From positions 1,794,692 through 1,858,691 of the forward strand of contig NZ_CANMFD010000001.1 in assembly GCF_947496995.1 (NCBI RefSeq): a stretch of 64,000 bases of DNA, in the 5' to 3' direction. How positions within the stretch are numbered: the first letter of the stretch is position 1; every line of letters starts with the position of its first letter. Below, piece by piece: positions 18,476 through 27,571 of the stretch. The notes beneath the pieces are model-generated. The model was not told the DNA's origin. It made no database searches and saw only the letters and a program-made list of their open reading frames with translations. This DNA comes from an uncultured Roseibium sp. Lineage in GTDB: Bacteria > Pseudomonadota > Alphaproteobacteria > Rhizobiales > Stappiaceae. The position numbers and the translations under genes are program-made.

Positions 18476-20641
18476 ATGAAAAAAGGGCTGCTACAAGGCT
18501 GGCGCTTAACCCGGCGGTGGGCAATCGCCGCCGGATTGGGGGTGCTCGTGCTTGCCGTCGGCGGTGGGCTCAAGGTCCGCGACGACTTCAACGCGCTGCC
18601 GCCCCTGCCGCAAATCGGCGACTTGTCTCTTTCGGTCACGGTACTCGACCGGGACGACAGGCTGCTGAGAGCGTTTACCAGCAGCGATGACAAGTGGCGG
18701 CTGCCGGTTGATCTGGAAGAGATCGATCCGCTCTATTTCCAGATGCTGCTTGCCTTCGAGGACAGGCGGTTTTTCGACCATGGCGGGATCGACGTCCGCG
18801 CTCTGGTCCGCTCAGCCCTCCAGAGCGCGCGCGCCGGACGCATCGTCTCGGGCGGCTCAACGTTGACCATGCAGGTGGCGAGGCTTCTGGACGAGGTGCC
18901 GACAAGGACCTTCAGCCGGAAATACGAGCAGCTTCTGAAAGCCGTTCAGCTCGAGCGGAGCCTGTCCAAGCAGGACATCCTGCGGCTCTACGCGCTTCGG
19001 GCGCCTTTCGGAGGCAATCTTGAAGGTATCCGCGCCGCCAGTCTGACATGGTTCGGCAAGGAGCCCAGACGCTTGACCCCGGCGGAGGCGGCTTTGCTTG
19101 TCGCCCTGCCGCAGAGCCCGGAAGCGCGGCGGCCCGACCGGTTTCGCGAAAATGCGCGCACTGCGCGCAACCGGGTGCTGGCGCGTGCCGCCACCGCCGG
19201 TGTCCTGACGCCGGAAGAGGCCGGCTCGGCCGCCGCCGAACCTGTGCGGGCGGCACGCGATCCCATGCCCTTCCTGGCAGCCCATGAAAGCCGGCATGCC
19301 CGCCTGACCGACCCGCTGAAACCGGTGCACAGGCTGACGATCGACCGGGACCTGCAGGCAGCGCTGGAGAAACTGTCCCGCCAGAAGATCGGTTCCCATC
19401 CGAAACCGGTCTCGATGGCTGTCATGGTCGCCGATCACCGGACCGGAGACATTCTGGCAAGCATCGGCGCTCCTGATCTTCTGGACGGCACCAGACAGGG
19501 ACATGTCGACATGACCCGCGCGGTCCGCTCCCCGGGATCGACTCTCAAGCCCTTCATTTACGGACTGGCTTTCGAGGAAGGCATAGGTCTTCCGGAAAGC
19601 TTTATCCATGACAGGCCGACGGACATCGGCGGCTACAAGCCGACCAACTTCGATCAGGCCTATCAAGGCACCGTCACCCTTCGCGAGGCGTTGCAGCTGT
19701 CTTTGAACACGCCTGCGGTGCAATTGCTGGAGGCCGTCGGTCCTGCAAGACTGATGGCCAGGCTCAAGCGGGCAGGGGTCCGGCCCACTCTGGAGAAGGG
19801 GGCAGCGCCGGGCCTTGCGATCGGTCTGGGCGGCCTCGGTTTGACCCTGAAGGACCTGACACAGCTCTATGCGTCGCTGGCGCGGCAAGGCGAACCGGTT
19901 TCCCTGTCCGTCTGCCGCACTGACTGCGAACGCGATTCCACGCATGCCACGGGAGCCGACAAGGGGGCAGGTGCCGTTTCGGGCCAGACGGCCGATGTTC
20001 TGTCTCGCAAGTCCGCATGGCTGGTGAGCGATATTCTCGCGGGTCTTCCCCAGGCCCAAGGGGCCGAGACCTCCCACATCGCCTACAAAACCGGAACGGC
20101 CTACGGCTACCGGGATGCATGGGCCGTCGGCTACGACGGACGCTATGTGGTCGCGGTCTGGCTCGGCCGGGCGGACGGAACCCCGGTTCCCGGCGAAACC
20201 GGGGCAAGTGCGGCGGTTCCCGTGCTGTTTGAAATTTTCCAGAAACTGGGACCCGGCCGCAGGCCGCTGCCCGAGGCTCCGCCGGACGTCCTCCAGATGA
20301 CGGAGCGCGAGGTACCGGAGCCGCTCAGATATGCCAGGCTGCCGGGACGCCACGAGGCCGCACGCGTCAGTGATGCCTTGAGAATATCCTACCCGCCCGA
20401 TGGGGCCGAACTGGATCTGGGATTCGGCGCGCACGGCAACGGGGACGGGCGGTCTCAGCCGCTTGTCGTCAAGCTCAAGGGCGGTTCGACGCCGTTTTCG
20501 GTTCTGGTCAACGGAACGCCGCTCGCCGAGAAGGCACACAGACATCAACTGGTCTGGCAGCCGGACGCACCGGGCTACCTGAATGTCACGATCCTCGATG
20601 CCAACGGGGAAAGCGCTGGGATTACTGTTTTCCTGCGCTGA
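18476..20641 (+). CDS. pbpC: Penicillin-binding protein 1C
   Basis: 721 residues, anchored by one TM helix at about 15-35. The glycosyltransferase-51 domain shows EDRRFFDHGGID and GGSTLTMQVARLL; the transpeptidase domain shows SPGSTLKPF (active Ser), SLN and KTGTA. The C terminus carries the BiPBP_C domain (from about 630). It polymerises and may cross-link peptidoglycan at the outer face of the inner membrane. It forms an operon with the A2M gene, which suggests repair of the wall where the envelope has been breached. Confidence 0.93.
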   Translation: MKKGLLQGWRLTRRWAIAAGLGVLVLAVGGGLKVRDDFNALPPLPQIGDLSLSVTVLDRDDRLLRAFTSSDDKWRLPVDLEEIDPLYFQMLLAFEDRRFFDHGGIDVRALVRSALQSARAGRIVSGGSTLTMQVARLLDEVPTRTFSRKYEQLLKAVQLERSLSKQDILRLYALRAPFGGNLEGIRAASLTWFGKEPRRLTPAEAALLVALPQSPEARRPDRFRENARTARNRVLARAATAGVLTPEEAGSAAAEPVRAARDPMPFLAAHESRHARLTDPLKPVHRLTIDRDLQAALEKLSRQKIGSHPKPVSMAVMVADHRTGDILASIGAPDLLDGTRQGHVDMTRAVRSPGSTLKPFIYGLAFEEGIGLPESFIHDRPTDIGGYKPTNFDQAYQGTVTLREALQLSLNTPAVQLLEAVGPARLMARLKRAGVRPTLEKGAAPGLAIGLGGLGLTLKDLTQLYASLARQGEPVSLSVCRTDCERDSTHATGADKGAGAVSGQTADVLSRKSAWLVSDILAGLPQAQGAETSHIAYKTGTAYGYRDAWAVGYDGRYVVAVWLGRADGTPVPGETGASAAVPVLFEIFQKLGPGRRPLPEAPPDVLQMTEREVPEPLRYARLPGRHEAARVSDALRISYPPDGAELDLGFGAHGNGDGRSQPLVVKLKGGSTPFSVLVNGTPLAEKAHRHQLVWQPDAPGYLNVTILDANGESAGITVFLR

Positions 20642-21337
20642 ATTAGGGTGCTTGTGACCTGTTTCTGAAAGGGGACCCCTGGCGGTTTTCCTGAAACAGG
20701 CACGAATCTCCAAACTTTCACATTGCAGCGTAAGGAGGCCGATTGGTTCGGGCCTCAGGCGGATGCGTGTCTTTTTCCCGGAAAGTGGGGCGTTTCCGTC
20801 TGCAATCGATTGTGCGCTAGGGGAAGGTGCATTTTCTAGGCGAAATAACGACCAAAAAGAGGCAAAATTTTTATTCTTCGCCACAATAACAAGAAAATAA
20901 ATCTATTTACTTTGATATTTACGCTGATGACATCACAAAATTTTGCACTGCGTCATAAGAACGTTTCAATATTTTTCGGAATTTTATATAAATCTATAAG
21001 TATGGGCTTCGAGGCAAGTATATCGATCTTTAACAATTAATTAAATATGCGGATTCACTTTCAACAAAATGACGCCGGGTAAGGAATTAAGTGTTGCATT
21101 ACAGCATGTTGCAAAAAGCACACATGTCCTGCTGTCCTTGCCCTGATTGGCTATTTTGAGCTTGCTGACGAGCTTCAGGTTTGGTTCTTGAGATCTGCGA
21201 CGGCGAGTAATCGTCAGTAAAAACGGTTCGTTTGAATTTACCGGATCGTTTTTTTAGGAAATCGCGGGGACGGGATCTGCCAAGCTTTTCGAGGTGCGGC
21301 TCAGGTCCCAATAGAAATTGACTTTGGAGGTCAGATA
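20642..21337. other. Long AT-rich intergenic region before the porin pair
   Basis: 696 bases without a gene. It begins with a nested dyad: CCTGTTTC (20658-20665) against GAAACAGG (20693-20700), enclosing AGGGGACCCCT. From 20860 to 21070 it is AT-rich. TCGCGGGGAC at 21262-21271 and the last 20 bases before the ATG recur upstream of the second porin. This is probably a long regulated porin leader; I could not fix a promoter. Confidence 0.5.
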
Positions 21338-22474
21338 ATGAAACTCAAGAGCTTGATGCTCGGCGCTGCAGCAGTTGCTACAGCTACCACCGCCCAGGCA
21401 GCCGACCTTCCGGTTGCTCCGGAGCCGGTTGATTACGTTCGCGTCTGTGACGCTTACGGCGCACGCTTCTACTACATCCCGGGCACCGAGACCTGCCTCC
21501 GCGTTGGCGGCCGTGTTCGTACCCAGGTTGTGATCAACAACGTTCTCGAAGACGGTGCCTGGGGTCAGCGCGACTCCGACGGCTACTCCTGGCTGGCTCG
21601 TGGTTACCTCTTCCTCGACGCCCGCACGGCTACCGAATTCGGCACGCTGCGCGCATACGTTTCCATGTACGGCAACTCCCAGAATGGTGACAACTCCGGT
21701 TTCGCCATGGACAACGCCTACATCCAGTGGGGCGGCCTGACGGCTGGTCGTCTGGGTTCCAACTTCGACATCTTCACCGGTCAGGTCCTGGTTGGTGTTG
21801 TCGGTCGCGATTGGTCGGATAAGACTCTGAACCAGGTTGCCTACACCGCTGCTTTCGGCAACGGCTTCTCTGCAACCATCGCTCTTGAAGACCGTTCCAG
21901 CCGCGAAAGCGGTGACTATGGTGGAACGCGTGCTCCGGACGTCGTTGCTGCTCTCGGCATTTCCCAGGGTTGGGGTTCTGCTCAGGTTTCCGGTGCTCTG
22001 CATCAGGTTTACCCGAACGCAGCTGCTAACGGCGGCAACAACGGCGGCGAAGACGAAATGGGCTTTGCAGTCGGCGGTGGCGTTGTCTTCAACCTGCCGA
22101 TGGTCACCTCTGGTTCGAACATCTTCTTCCAGGGTTTCTATGCTGACGGCGCTCTGTCCTACATGGGCAACCAGGCTGGCGTAGCCGACAGCAACGGCTC
22201 GGGCGACCTGTCCACCGGTTGGTCCCTGTCCGCTGGTGCCTTCATCCAGGCAACTTCGACCATCGGTCTGGCTCTCGACGGTTCCTACTCTGACATCGAC
22301 GCAGCCGCTGGCCTGAACGATGTGACCCGTTGGGCAATCGACGGTTCCGTACAGTGGGAGCCGGTCTCCGGTTTCGTAATGGGTGCTGACGTTGGTTACG
22401 CCAACACCGACACCGACACTGTAGGCGACAGCGACGAGCTTCTCTTCGGTGTTCGTATGCAGCGCACGTTCTAA
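21338..22474 (+). CDS. Outer-membrane porin (PF02530 type), copy 1
   Basis: 378 residues. A signal peptide ends at TAQA|ADLPVA. The mature protein starts with the family's typical YVRVCDAYGARFYYIPGTE block with two Cys (CDAYG and TETCLRVGG), is rich in Gly, Asp and aromatic residues, and ends in Phe (VRMQRTF), the outer-membrane assembly signal. Expected to be a 16-strand trimeric diffusion pore. Codon use (GCT, GTT, CGT) differs from neighbouring genes and fits very high expression. GGAGGTCAG stands before the ATG. Nearly identical to the next gene except in loops. Confidence 0.92.
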   Translation: MKLKSLMLGAAAVATATTAQAADLPVAPEPVDYVRVCDAYGARFYYIPGTETCLRVGGRVRTQVVINNVLEDGAWGQRDSDGYSWLARGYLFLDARTATEFGTLRAYVSMYGNSQNGDNSGFAMDNAYIQWGGLTAGRLGSNFDIFTGQVLVGVVGRDWSDKTLNQVAYTAAFGNGFSATIALEDRSSRESGDYGGTRAPDVVAALGISQGWGSAQVSGALHQVYPNAAANGGNNGGEDEMGFAVGGGVVFNLPMVTSGSNIFFQGFYADGALSYMGNQAGVADSNGSGDLSTGWSLSAGAFIQATSTIGLALDGSYSDIDAAAGLNDVTRWAIDGSVQWEPVSGFVMGADVGYANTDTDTVGDSDELLFGVRMQRTF

Positions 22475-22917
22475 TCATCCGATTAGGATCTGACTGAAGA
22501 CTCTGAACTCCAGTCAGTCATGCGGCCCGGCAGGCTCCAATCTGCCGGGCCGTCCCCGTTTTGATTCTGTACAAAACGCGGAAGCGGCGTATTTGAGTCG
22601 CCGGGACGTCTTGTGAAATGAGCCCGACGAGGCTCTTTCAGGCGCTGTTTCCTAACAGAGTCTAAATTTCCCCTCCGTTTTTGTGACATTCGCGCAACAC
22701 CGGTTTTTGAAAACAGCCCCCTGGGTAGGGGTAGGGCGTTTTCGATGTTGAACAGGGAATGCGGATGCGTATGGTCATTTTGCGAGCGGCTTCGAGCCGC
22801 ACTGGTTTGCATGCCTCGGACATCCAACCTCCGGTCGGTGGCAAACACAGACTTAATTCGCGGGGACAATGGTACTTATTCTTAGTGCCAATTGAAATGA
22901 CTGATTGGAGGTCAGAT
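22475..22917. other. Intergenic region between the two porins
   Basis: 443 bases. It holds the terminator of porin 1 and the leader of porin 2. An in-frame extension of porin 2 exists from 22759, but it has no signal peptide and is not used here. TCGCGGGGAC (22858-22867) repeats an element of the first porin leader. Confidence 0.6.
22523..22560 (+). terminator. Terminator of porin 1
   Basis: Perfect 11-bp GC stem (22523-22533 with 22542-22552), 8-base loop, then TCCCCGTTTT. Confidence 0.75.
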
Positions 22918-24081
22918 ATGAAACTCAAGAGCTTGATGCTCGGCGCTGCAGCAGTTGCTACAGCTACCACCGCCCAGGCAGCCGATCTTCCGGTTGCTCC
23001 GGAGCCGGTCGATTACGTTCGCGTCTGTGACGCTTACGGCGCACGCTTCTACTACATCCCGGGCACCGAAACCTGCCTCCGCGTTGGCGGCCGTGTTCGT
23101 ACCCAGATCGTAGCCAACAACGTTCTCGAAGATGGCGCTTGGAGCGATCGTGACTCCGACGGCTACTCTTGGCTGGCTCGTGGTTACCTGTACCTTGACG
23201 CTCGCACGGCTACCGAATTCGGCACGCTGCGCGCATACGTCTCCATGTACGGCAACTCCCAGAATGGTGACAACTCCGGTTTCGCCATGGACAACGCCTA
23301 CATCCAGTGGGGCGGCCTGACAGCTGGTCGTCTGACTTCTAACTTCGACATCTTCACTGGCCAGGCCTTCATCGGTGTTGTCAGCCGTGACTGGTCGGAC
23401 GTAACCGTGAACCAGGTTGCTTACACTGCAGCTTTCGGCAACGGTTTCTCCGCAACCATCGCTCTTGAAGACCGTTCCAGCCGTGAAGTTACCGGCTCCG
23501 CAGCAGGCGGCGGCGTAGTGAACTACGGCGGCACACGTGCTCCGGACGTCGTTGCTGCTCTCGGCATCTCCCAGGGTTGGGGTTCCGCACAGCTGTCCGG
23601 TGCTCTGCACCAGGTTTACCCGGATGCAGCTGCTAACGGCGGCAACAACGGCGGCGAAGACGAAATGGGCTTTGCAGTCGGCGGTGGCGTAGTCGTTAAC
23701 CTGCCGATGGTTACCCCGGGTTCGAACATCTTCTTCCAGGGTTTCTACGGCGACGGCGCAATGGCCTACATCTCCACCTTCGGTGGTGTTGCAGACAGCA
23801 ACGGTTCGGGTGACACCTCCACAGGTTACTCCCTGTCCGCTGGTGCCTTCATCCAGGCAACTTCGACCATCGGTCTCGCACTCGACGGTTCTTACCTCGA
23901 CGTTGACGCAGCCGCTGGCCTGAACGATGTGACCCGTTGGGCAATCGACGGTTCCGTACAGTGGGAGCCGGTCTCCGGTTTCGTAATGGGTGCTGACGTT
24001 GGTTACGCCAACACCGACTACGACGTCACTGGCGACACCGACGAACTCCTCTTCGGTGTTCGTATGCAGCGCACGTTCTAA
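22918..24081 (+). CDS. Outer-membrane porin (PF02530 type), copy 2
   Basis: 387 residues. Same signal peptide, N-terminal Cys block and C-terminal VRMQRTF as copy 1. Differences cluster in loops: a 9-12 residue insert around TGSAAGGGVVN, and changed segments near TGQAFIGVVSRDW and MAYISTFGGVA. The first 68 bases and a 114-base segment (22298-22411 against 23905-24018) are identical to copy 1, so the copies have exchanged sequence recently or are held together by selection. Start at 22918 is set by GGAGGTCAG and by the signal peptide. Confidence 0.92.
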   Translation: MKLKSLMLGAAAVATATTAQAADLPVAPEPVDYVRVCDAYGARFYYIPGTETCLRVGGRVRTQIVANNVLEDGAWSDRDSDGYSWLARGYLYLDARTATEFGTLRAYVSMYGNSQNGDNSGFAMDNAYIQWGGLTAGRLTSNFDIFTGQAFIGVVSRDWSDVTVNQVAYTAAFGNGFSATIALEDRSSREVTGSAAGGGVVNYGGTRAPDVVAALGISQGWGSAQLSGALHQVYPDAAANGGNNGGEDEMGFAVGGGVVVNLPMVTPGSNIFFQGFYGDGAMAYISTFGGVADSNGSGDTSTGYSLSAGAFIQATSTIGLALDGSYLDVDAAAGLNDVTRWAIDGSVQWEPVSGFVMGADVGYANTDYDVTGDTDELLFGVRMQRTF

Positions 24082-24106
24082 TCAATCCTCATCTTGAGGT
24101 TTGAGG

Positions 24107-24147
24107 GAAAACCCGGCGGAAACGCCGGGTTTTCTTTTGTCTTTTTT
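24107..24147 (+). terminator. Strong terminator of porin 2
   Basis: A 12-bp stem (24107-24118 with 24123-24134) with GAAA tetraloop, followed by TTTTGTCTTTTTTT. Textbook rho-independent terminator. Confidence 0.92.
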
Positions 24148-24317
24148 TGGGAAGAATTTCGCAGACATGTTTCCTGTTCGTCCAAGTGCCTGAAACAGGC
24201 TGCGTCAGATTGAAATCAGGAACTCGCCCCGACGGATGTGCAATGCAAACACCGCCTCGGGCGTTGTGCTGAAACCATGAAGCCGGTGGAACGTCCGATT
24301 TTCAAGGATCTGCCGGA

Positions 24318-25241
24318 TTAAAGTTCTTCCAGGAACCGAGCGATTTCTTCCTGGGTTTCCCTTTCCCACAGTACGGGAGCATGTCCCTGGTCGCGGATTG
24401 TTTTCAATCGCGCGTTCGGGTGGGTGTCCAGCATACGCCGGCACGTCTCCTCGCTCAGGAGATCGGAATGTTCTCCATGAAGAATGAGGACAGGGCGGTC
24501 CGTCAGCTTTTCGTATAAATCCCAGAGATCCGCGATCGGAGTAGCGTCGTCCAGGCTCGCCAACTGATGTGCGAGAGCCGGGTCGTAATCCATGACCATC
24601 CGTCCGCCATTTTCGGACGCCACTTGTCCTGCAAATTTTCGCCAGTCGGAAAGATGAAATGCGGGAAACTGATTTCCCAGTGTTTGCTGCAAGGAAACTG
24701 CCGCATCTTCAAGCGAGGCATGGGTCATCCTGTGCCCGAGCGTCGCCGCGATCCGGTGGATGGCGCGCATCTCCAGATGCGGACCGACATCGTTGAAAAT
24801 CACCGCCGCCATGCGCTCGGCCGGATACCGTCCGCTCATGGCAAGTGCGTGCAAGCCACCCCTTGACGTACCGAGAAGGGCGAAACGCTCAAGCCCAAGC
24901 TGCTCGATTGCTGCATCGATGTCCTTGCCTTCGATGGTCAGATCGTAGTTCCGCCAGTCGGGATCCCATTCGCTCATGCCCCTGCCGCGGTAGTCGAGCG
25001 CGATCACATGGTGACCCAGGGACTGAAGATATTCAGATAGATCATTGAAATCGCGTGTGTTTCTCGAAAGTCCTGGGAGGCAGAGAACCGGAATTTCTGC
25101 CGCGGTCACCTCCGGATTGTTCCGTGCTGGAAGCCACTCACACCCGGCTAGCGTGAGACCGTCGGGGCTCTTCCAGGTGAATCGTGAACGAGGCGATTGG
25201 GAACCGGAAGCCGATCCCGCTGTTTGCAAGACAGTATGCAT
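24318..25241 (-). CDS. Alpha/beta-fold hydrolase
   Basis: 307 residues. Core marks: HVIALDYRGRGMSEWDPDW, the nucleophile elbow LLGTSRGGLHA (Ser in GTSRG), acid in the LHGEHSD segment, and the last His in RDQGHAPVLW. A lipase/esterase-like or dienelactone-type function is possible; substrate unknown. The ATG at 25241 is chosen for the GGGAGG six bases before it. It faces porin 2 and is divergent from dapA. Confidence 0.85.
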   Translation of the reverse strand: MHTVLQTAGSASGSQSPRSRFTWKSPDGLTLAGCEWLPARNNPEVTAAEIPVLCLPGLSRNTRDFNDLSEYLQSLGHHVIALDYRGRGMSEWDPDWRNYDLTIEGKDIDAAIEQLGLERFALLGTSRGGLHALAMSGRYPAERMAAVIFNDVGPHLEMRAIHRIAATLGHRMTHASLEDAAVSLQQTLGNQFPAFHLSDWRKFAGQVASENGGRMVMDYDPALAHQLASLDDATPIADLWDLYEKLTDRPVLILHGEHSDLLSEETCRRMLDTHPNARLKTIRDQGHAPVLWERETQEEIARFLEEL

Positions 25242-25557
25242 GAGCGCCTCCCGCGCGATAATTGGTAAGCCGGCTTCCACAAGGATAAAGGCGTTTCCGA
25301 CCGGCTGCCAATAGGAAGACTCCTTATACCGACATCATCGAACAGCTTCTTGTTTGTTGACGTTGGTAGGGTCTTTCAAGGTTACGGGCCCGTGTCGCCC
25401 AAAAGCCCCAGCAGGACGCAGAAATGTCGCGAAGCCGGGCCGGAATGACGAGCGGAGCATTGCCCCTTGACCGGCAGATGAGTATGGTGCGCCTCCATCG
25501 AAACCCGGCAACGTCCAGACCACAGCCACAAGAAACTTCATCCAAGAGGAAACCGAG
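25242..25557. other. Divergent intergenic region, hydrolase/dapA
   Basis: 316 bases. TTGACG at 25357-25362 is a possible -35 for dapA, but no good -10 follows at the right distance. No small gene or RNA was recognised. Confidence 0.4.
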
Positions 25558-26436
25558 ATGTTCAAAGGCTCCATTCCAGCGCTGATTACCCCGTTCAAGG
25601 ACGGAGCGCTTGATGAGAAACGGTTTCAGGACTTTGTGGAATGGCAGATCGCCGAAGGCTCTTCCGGACTTGTGCCGGTCGGCACGACAGGCGAAAGCCC
25701 GACGCTCACCCATGACGAACACAAGCGGGTTATCGAACTTTGCGTGGAAGCGGCCGCGGGCCGTGTTCCGGTCATCGCGGGTGCGGGATCGAACAACACC
25801 GTGGAAGCGATTGATTTCGCCCAGCATGCGGAAAAAGCCGGTGCCGACGGTCTTCTGGTCGTTACTCCTTATTACAACAAGCCGAACCAGGCCGGTTTGA
25901 AGGCGCATTTCAGCGCCATCGACAAGGCTGTTGGTCTGCCGATCCTCATCTACAACATCCCGGGCCGGTCCATCGTCGACATGACGCCGGAAACCATGGC
26001 GGAGCTCTACGAGACCTGTGAGAACATCAAGGGTGTGAAAGATGCGACCGCCGATCTTGCAAAAGCAAGCCGGCAGCGCCATCTGTGCGGTCCGGACTTC
26101 ATTCAGCTTTCCGGCGAGGACATTTCCGCCCTGGCGTTCAATGCCCATGGCGGCGTGGGCTGCATCTCGGTGACCGCGAATGTCGCCCCGCGCCTGTGCG
26201 CGGAATTCCAGGCTGCAACGCTCGCCGGAGACTTCAGGACGGCGCTTGACTACCAGGACCGTCTGGCGCCCTTGCACCGTGCGCTGTTCCTTGAACCGAG
26301 CCCGGGTGGCGCGAAATATGCGCTCTCGTTGCTGGGCAAGATTGAGGAAGAGCTGCGCCTGCCGTTGCTGCCGATTTCCGAAGCGGCGCAGACAGAAGTC
26401 CGCAGTGCGATGGCTCATGCCGGTCTGATCAATTGA
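25558..26436 (+). CDS. dapA: 4-hydroxy-tetrahydrodipicolinate synthase
   Basis: 292 residues, the usual size. GTTGES (Thr 43/44 region), Tyr 132 in YNIPGR and the Schiff-base Lys 161 in GVKDAT make the active site. It condenses pyruvate with aspartate semialdehyde, the first step of the lysine/diaminopimelate branch, in the cytoplasm. GAGGAAA precedes the ATG. smpB follows after 25 bases, a common alphaproteobacterial neighbour. Confidence 0.96.
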   Translation: MFKGSIPALITPFKDGALDEKRFQDFVEWQIAEGSSGLVPVGTTGESPTLTHDEHKRVIELCVEAAAGRVPVIAGAGSNNTVEAIDFAQHAEKAGADGLLVVTPYYNKPNQAGLKAHFSAIDKAVGLPILIYNIPGRSIVDMTPETMAELYETCENIKGVKDATADLAKASRQRHLCGPDFIQLSGEDISALAFNAHGGVGCISVTANVAPRLCAEFQAATLAGDFRTALDYQDRLAPLHRALFLEPSPGGAKYALSLLGKIEEELRLPLLPISEAAQTEVRSAMAHAGLIN

Positions 26437-26461
26437 GCAGGGAAAGCTCGGAAGGATAAAA

Positions 26462-26941
26462 ATGGCTCCGAAAAAAGGGGGCGTTCCGGGACGGACGATC
26501 ATTTCCGACAACCGGAAAGCCCGGTTCAATTTCGAAATCGAGGATACGCTGGAAGCCGGGATCGAGCTGCAGGGAACGGAAGTGAAATCCCTGCGCAACG
26601 GCAAGGCGAATATCGCCGAATCCTATGCGGCCGAGCGTGGCGGCGAAATCTGGATCTACAACGTCTATATTCCTGAGTACCTGCAGGCGAACCGGTTCAA
26701 CCATGAGCCTCGCCGGCCGCGAAAGCTGCTTTTGCACAAGCGCGAGATCGGCAAGCTGGCGGGGGCCGTCCAGAAGGAAGGCAAGACGATTGTCCCGCTC
26801 AAGCTTTATTTCAACGACCAGGGACGTGCGAAGCTGGAACTGGCCGTCGCGCGCGGCAAGAAGCTGCACGACAAGCGCGCAACGGAAAAGAAGCGCGACT
26901 GGGACCGCGAGAAATCGCGTATCATGAAGAACGCCGGTTGA
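26462..26941 (+). CDS. smpB: SsrA-binding protein
   Basis: 159 residues. N-terminal [19 protein letters not shown] and [19 protein letters not shown] are the OB-fold signature; the basic C-terminal tail ([16 protein letters not shown]) is the part that enters the decoding centre. It brings tmRNA to stalled ribosomes. The tmRNA gene itself is not in the window. Same strand as dapA and close to it. Confidence 0.96.
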   Translation: MAPKKGGVPGRTIISDNRKARFNFEIEDTLEAGIELQGTEVKSLRNGKANIAESYAAERGGEIWIYNVYIPEYLQANRFNHEPRRPRKLLLHKREIGKLAGAVQKEGKTIVPLKLYFNDQGRAKLELAVARGKKLHDKRATEKKRDWDREKSRIMKNAG

Positions 26942-27112
26942 ACTTGTCTTGCCGCTAAAGCATGGCCTGTGCGTAGCCTGTTGAGAAGCTGCGCATAAGC
27001 TGTTTGTATCCTGTGTAGTAACTGCGAATGATGTTCTGTCTTGTGCAGAGCATTTGCTGTGCGAAACCTGTGCATGGACACGGCAAGGTTCTTAGCCGCG
27101 AAATAACGTCAT

Positions 27113-27571
27113 TCATAGCGTCAAGCGGCTTAGAACAGCTCGTTTTTGTTCCGGAATCGGCACCGGCCTGCGCGAAGCGCGGTCGACATGGACATGCACG
27201 AACCGGCCATGGGCCGCAGTTGTCGAAGCTCCACCGGAAAACAATCCGATTTGAAAAACCACAGAGCTTGAGCCGATTTTTTCTATTCTCAGCCCGGCGA
27301 TGACGTCATCGGGGAAATTCAGCTCGCTGAAATAGTGGCATCCGGACTCGACCACGAGAAAGATCTGAGAACTGTTTGCCGGATCAAGGATGTCGTGTTC
27401 TACATACCAGCGGTTCACAGCCGTGTCGAAATAGCTGAAATACTGCACGTTGTTAACATGGCCGTAGATATCCACATCCATCCACCGTGTGGGGATTGTG
27501 AGGAAGTCTCTGAAATCTTCGCGTGAAAGCGGTTCGGGGCGAGGAGCCGGTGGATAATCTGTGGACGTCAT
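27113..27571 (-). CDS. Acyl-CoA thioesterase (4HBT hot-dog fold)
   Basis: 152 residues. RWMDVDIYGHVNNVQYFSYF is the 4-hydroxybenzoyl-CoA thioesterase/YbgC motif with the catalytic Asp and the His-Val-Asn-Asn segment. Cytoplasmic hydrolysis of acyl-CoA is expected; the chain is unknown. Its ATG overlaps the stop of the alcohol dehydrogenase gene (ATGA), so the two are translated together. Confidence 0.88.
   Translation of the reverse strand: MTSTDYPPAPRPEPLSREDFRDFLTIPTRWMDVDIYGHVNNVQYFSYFDTAVNRWYVEHDILDPANSSQIFLVVESGCHYFSELNFPDDVIAGLRIEKIGSSSVVFQIGLFSGGASTTAAHGRFVHVHVDRASRRPVPIPEQKRAVLSRLTL

Noticed and set aside
18857..20884. 675-codon open frame opposite pbpC
   Set aside because: Shadow of pbpC, which carries all GT51 and transpeptidase motifs.
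21100..21125. TGTTGCA direct repeat in the porin leader
   Set aside because: Short and not in a recognisable operator layout.
22759..22917. In-frame N-terminal extension of porin 2
   Set aside because: The ribosome site and the signal peptide both point to 22918, as in the paralogue.
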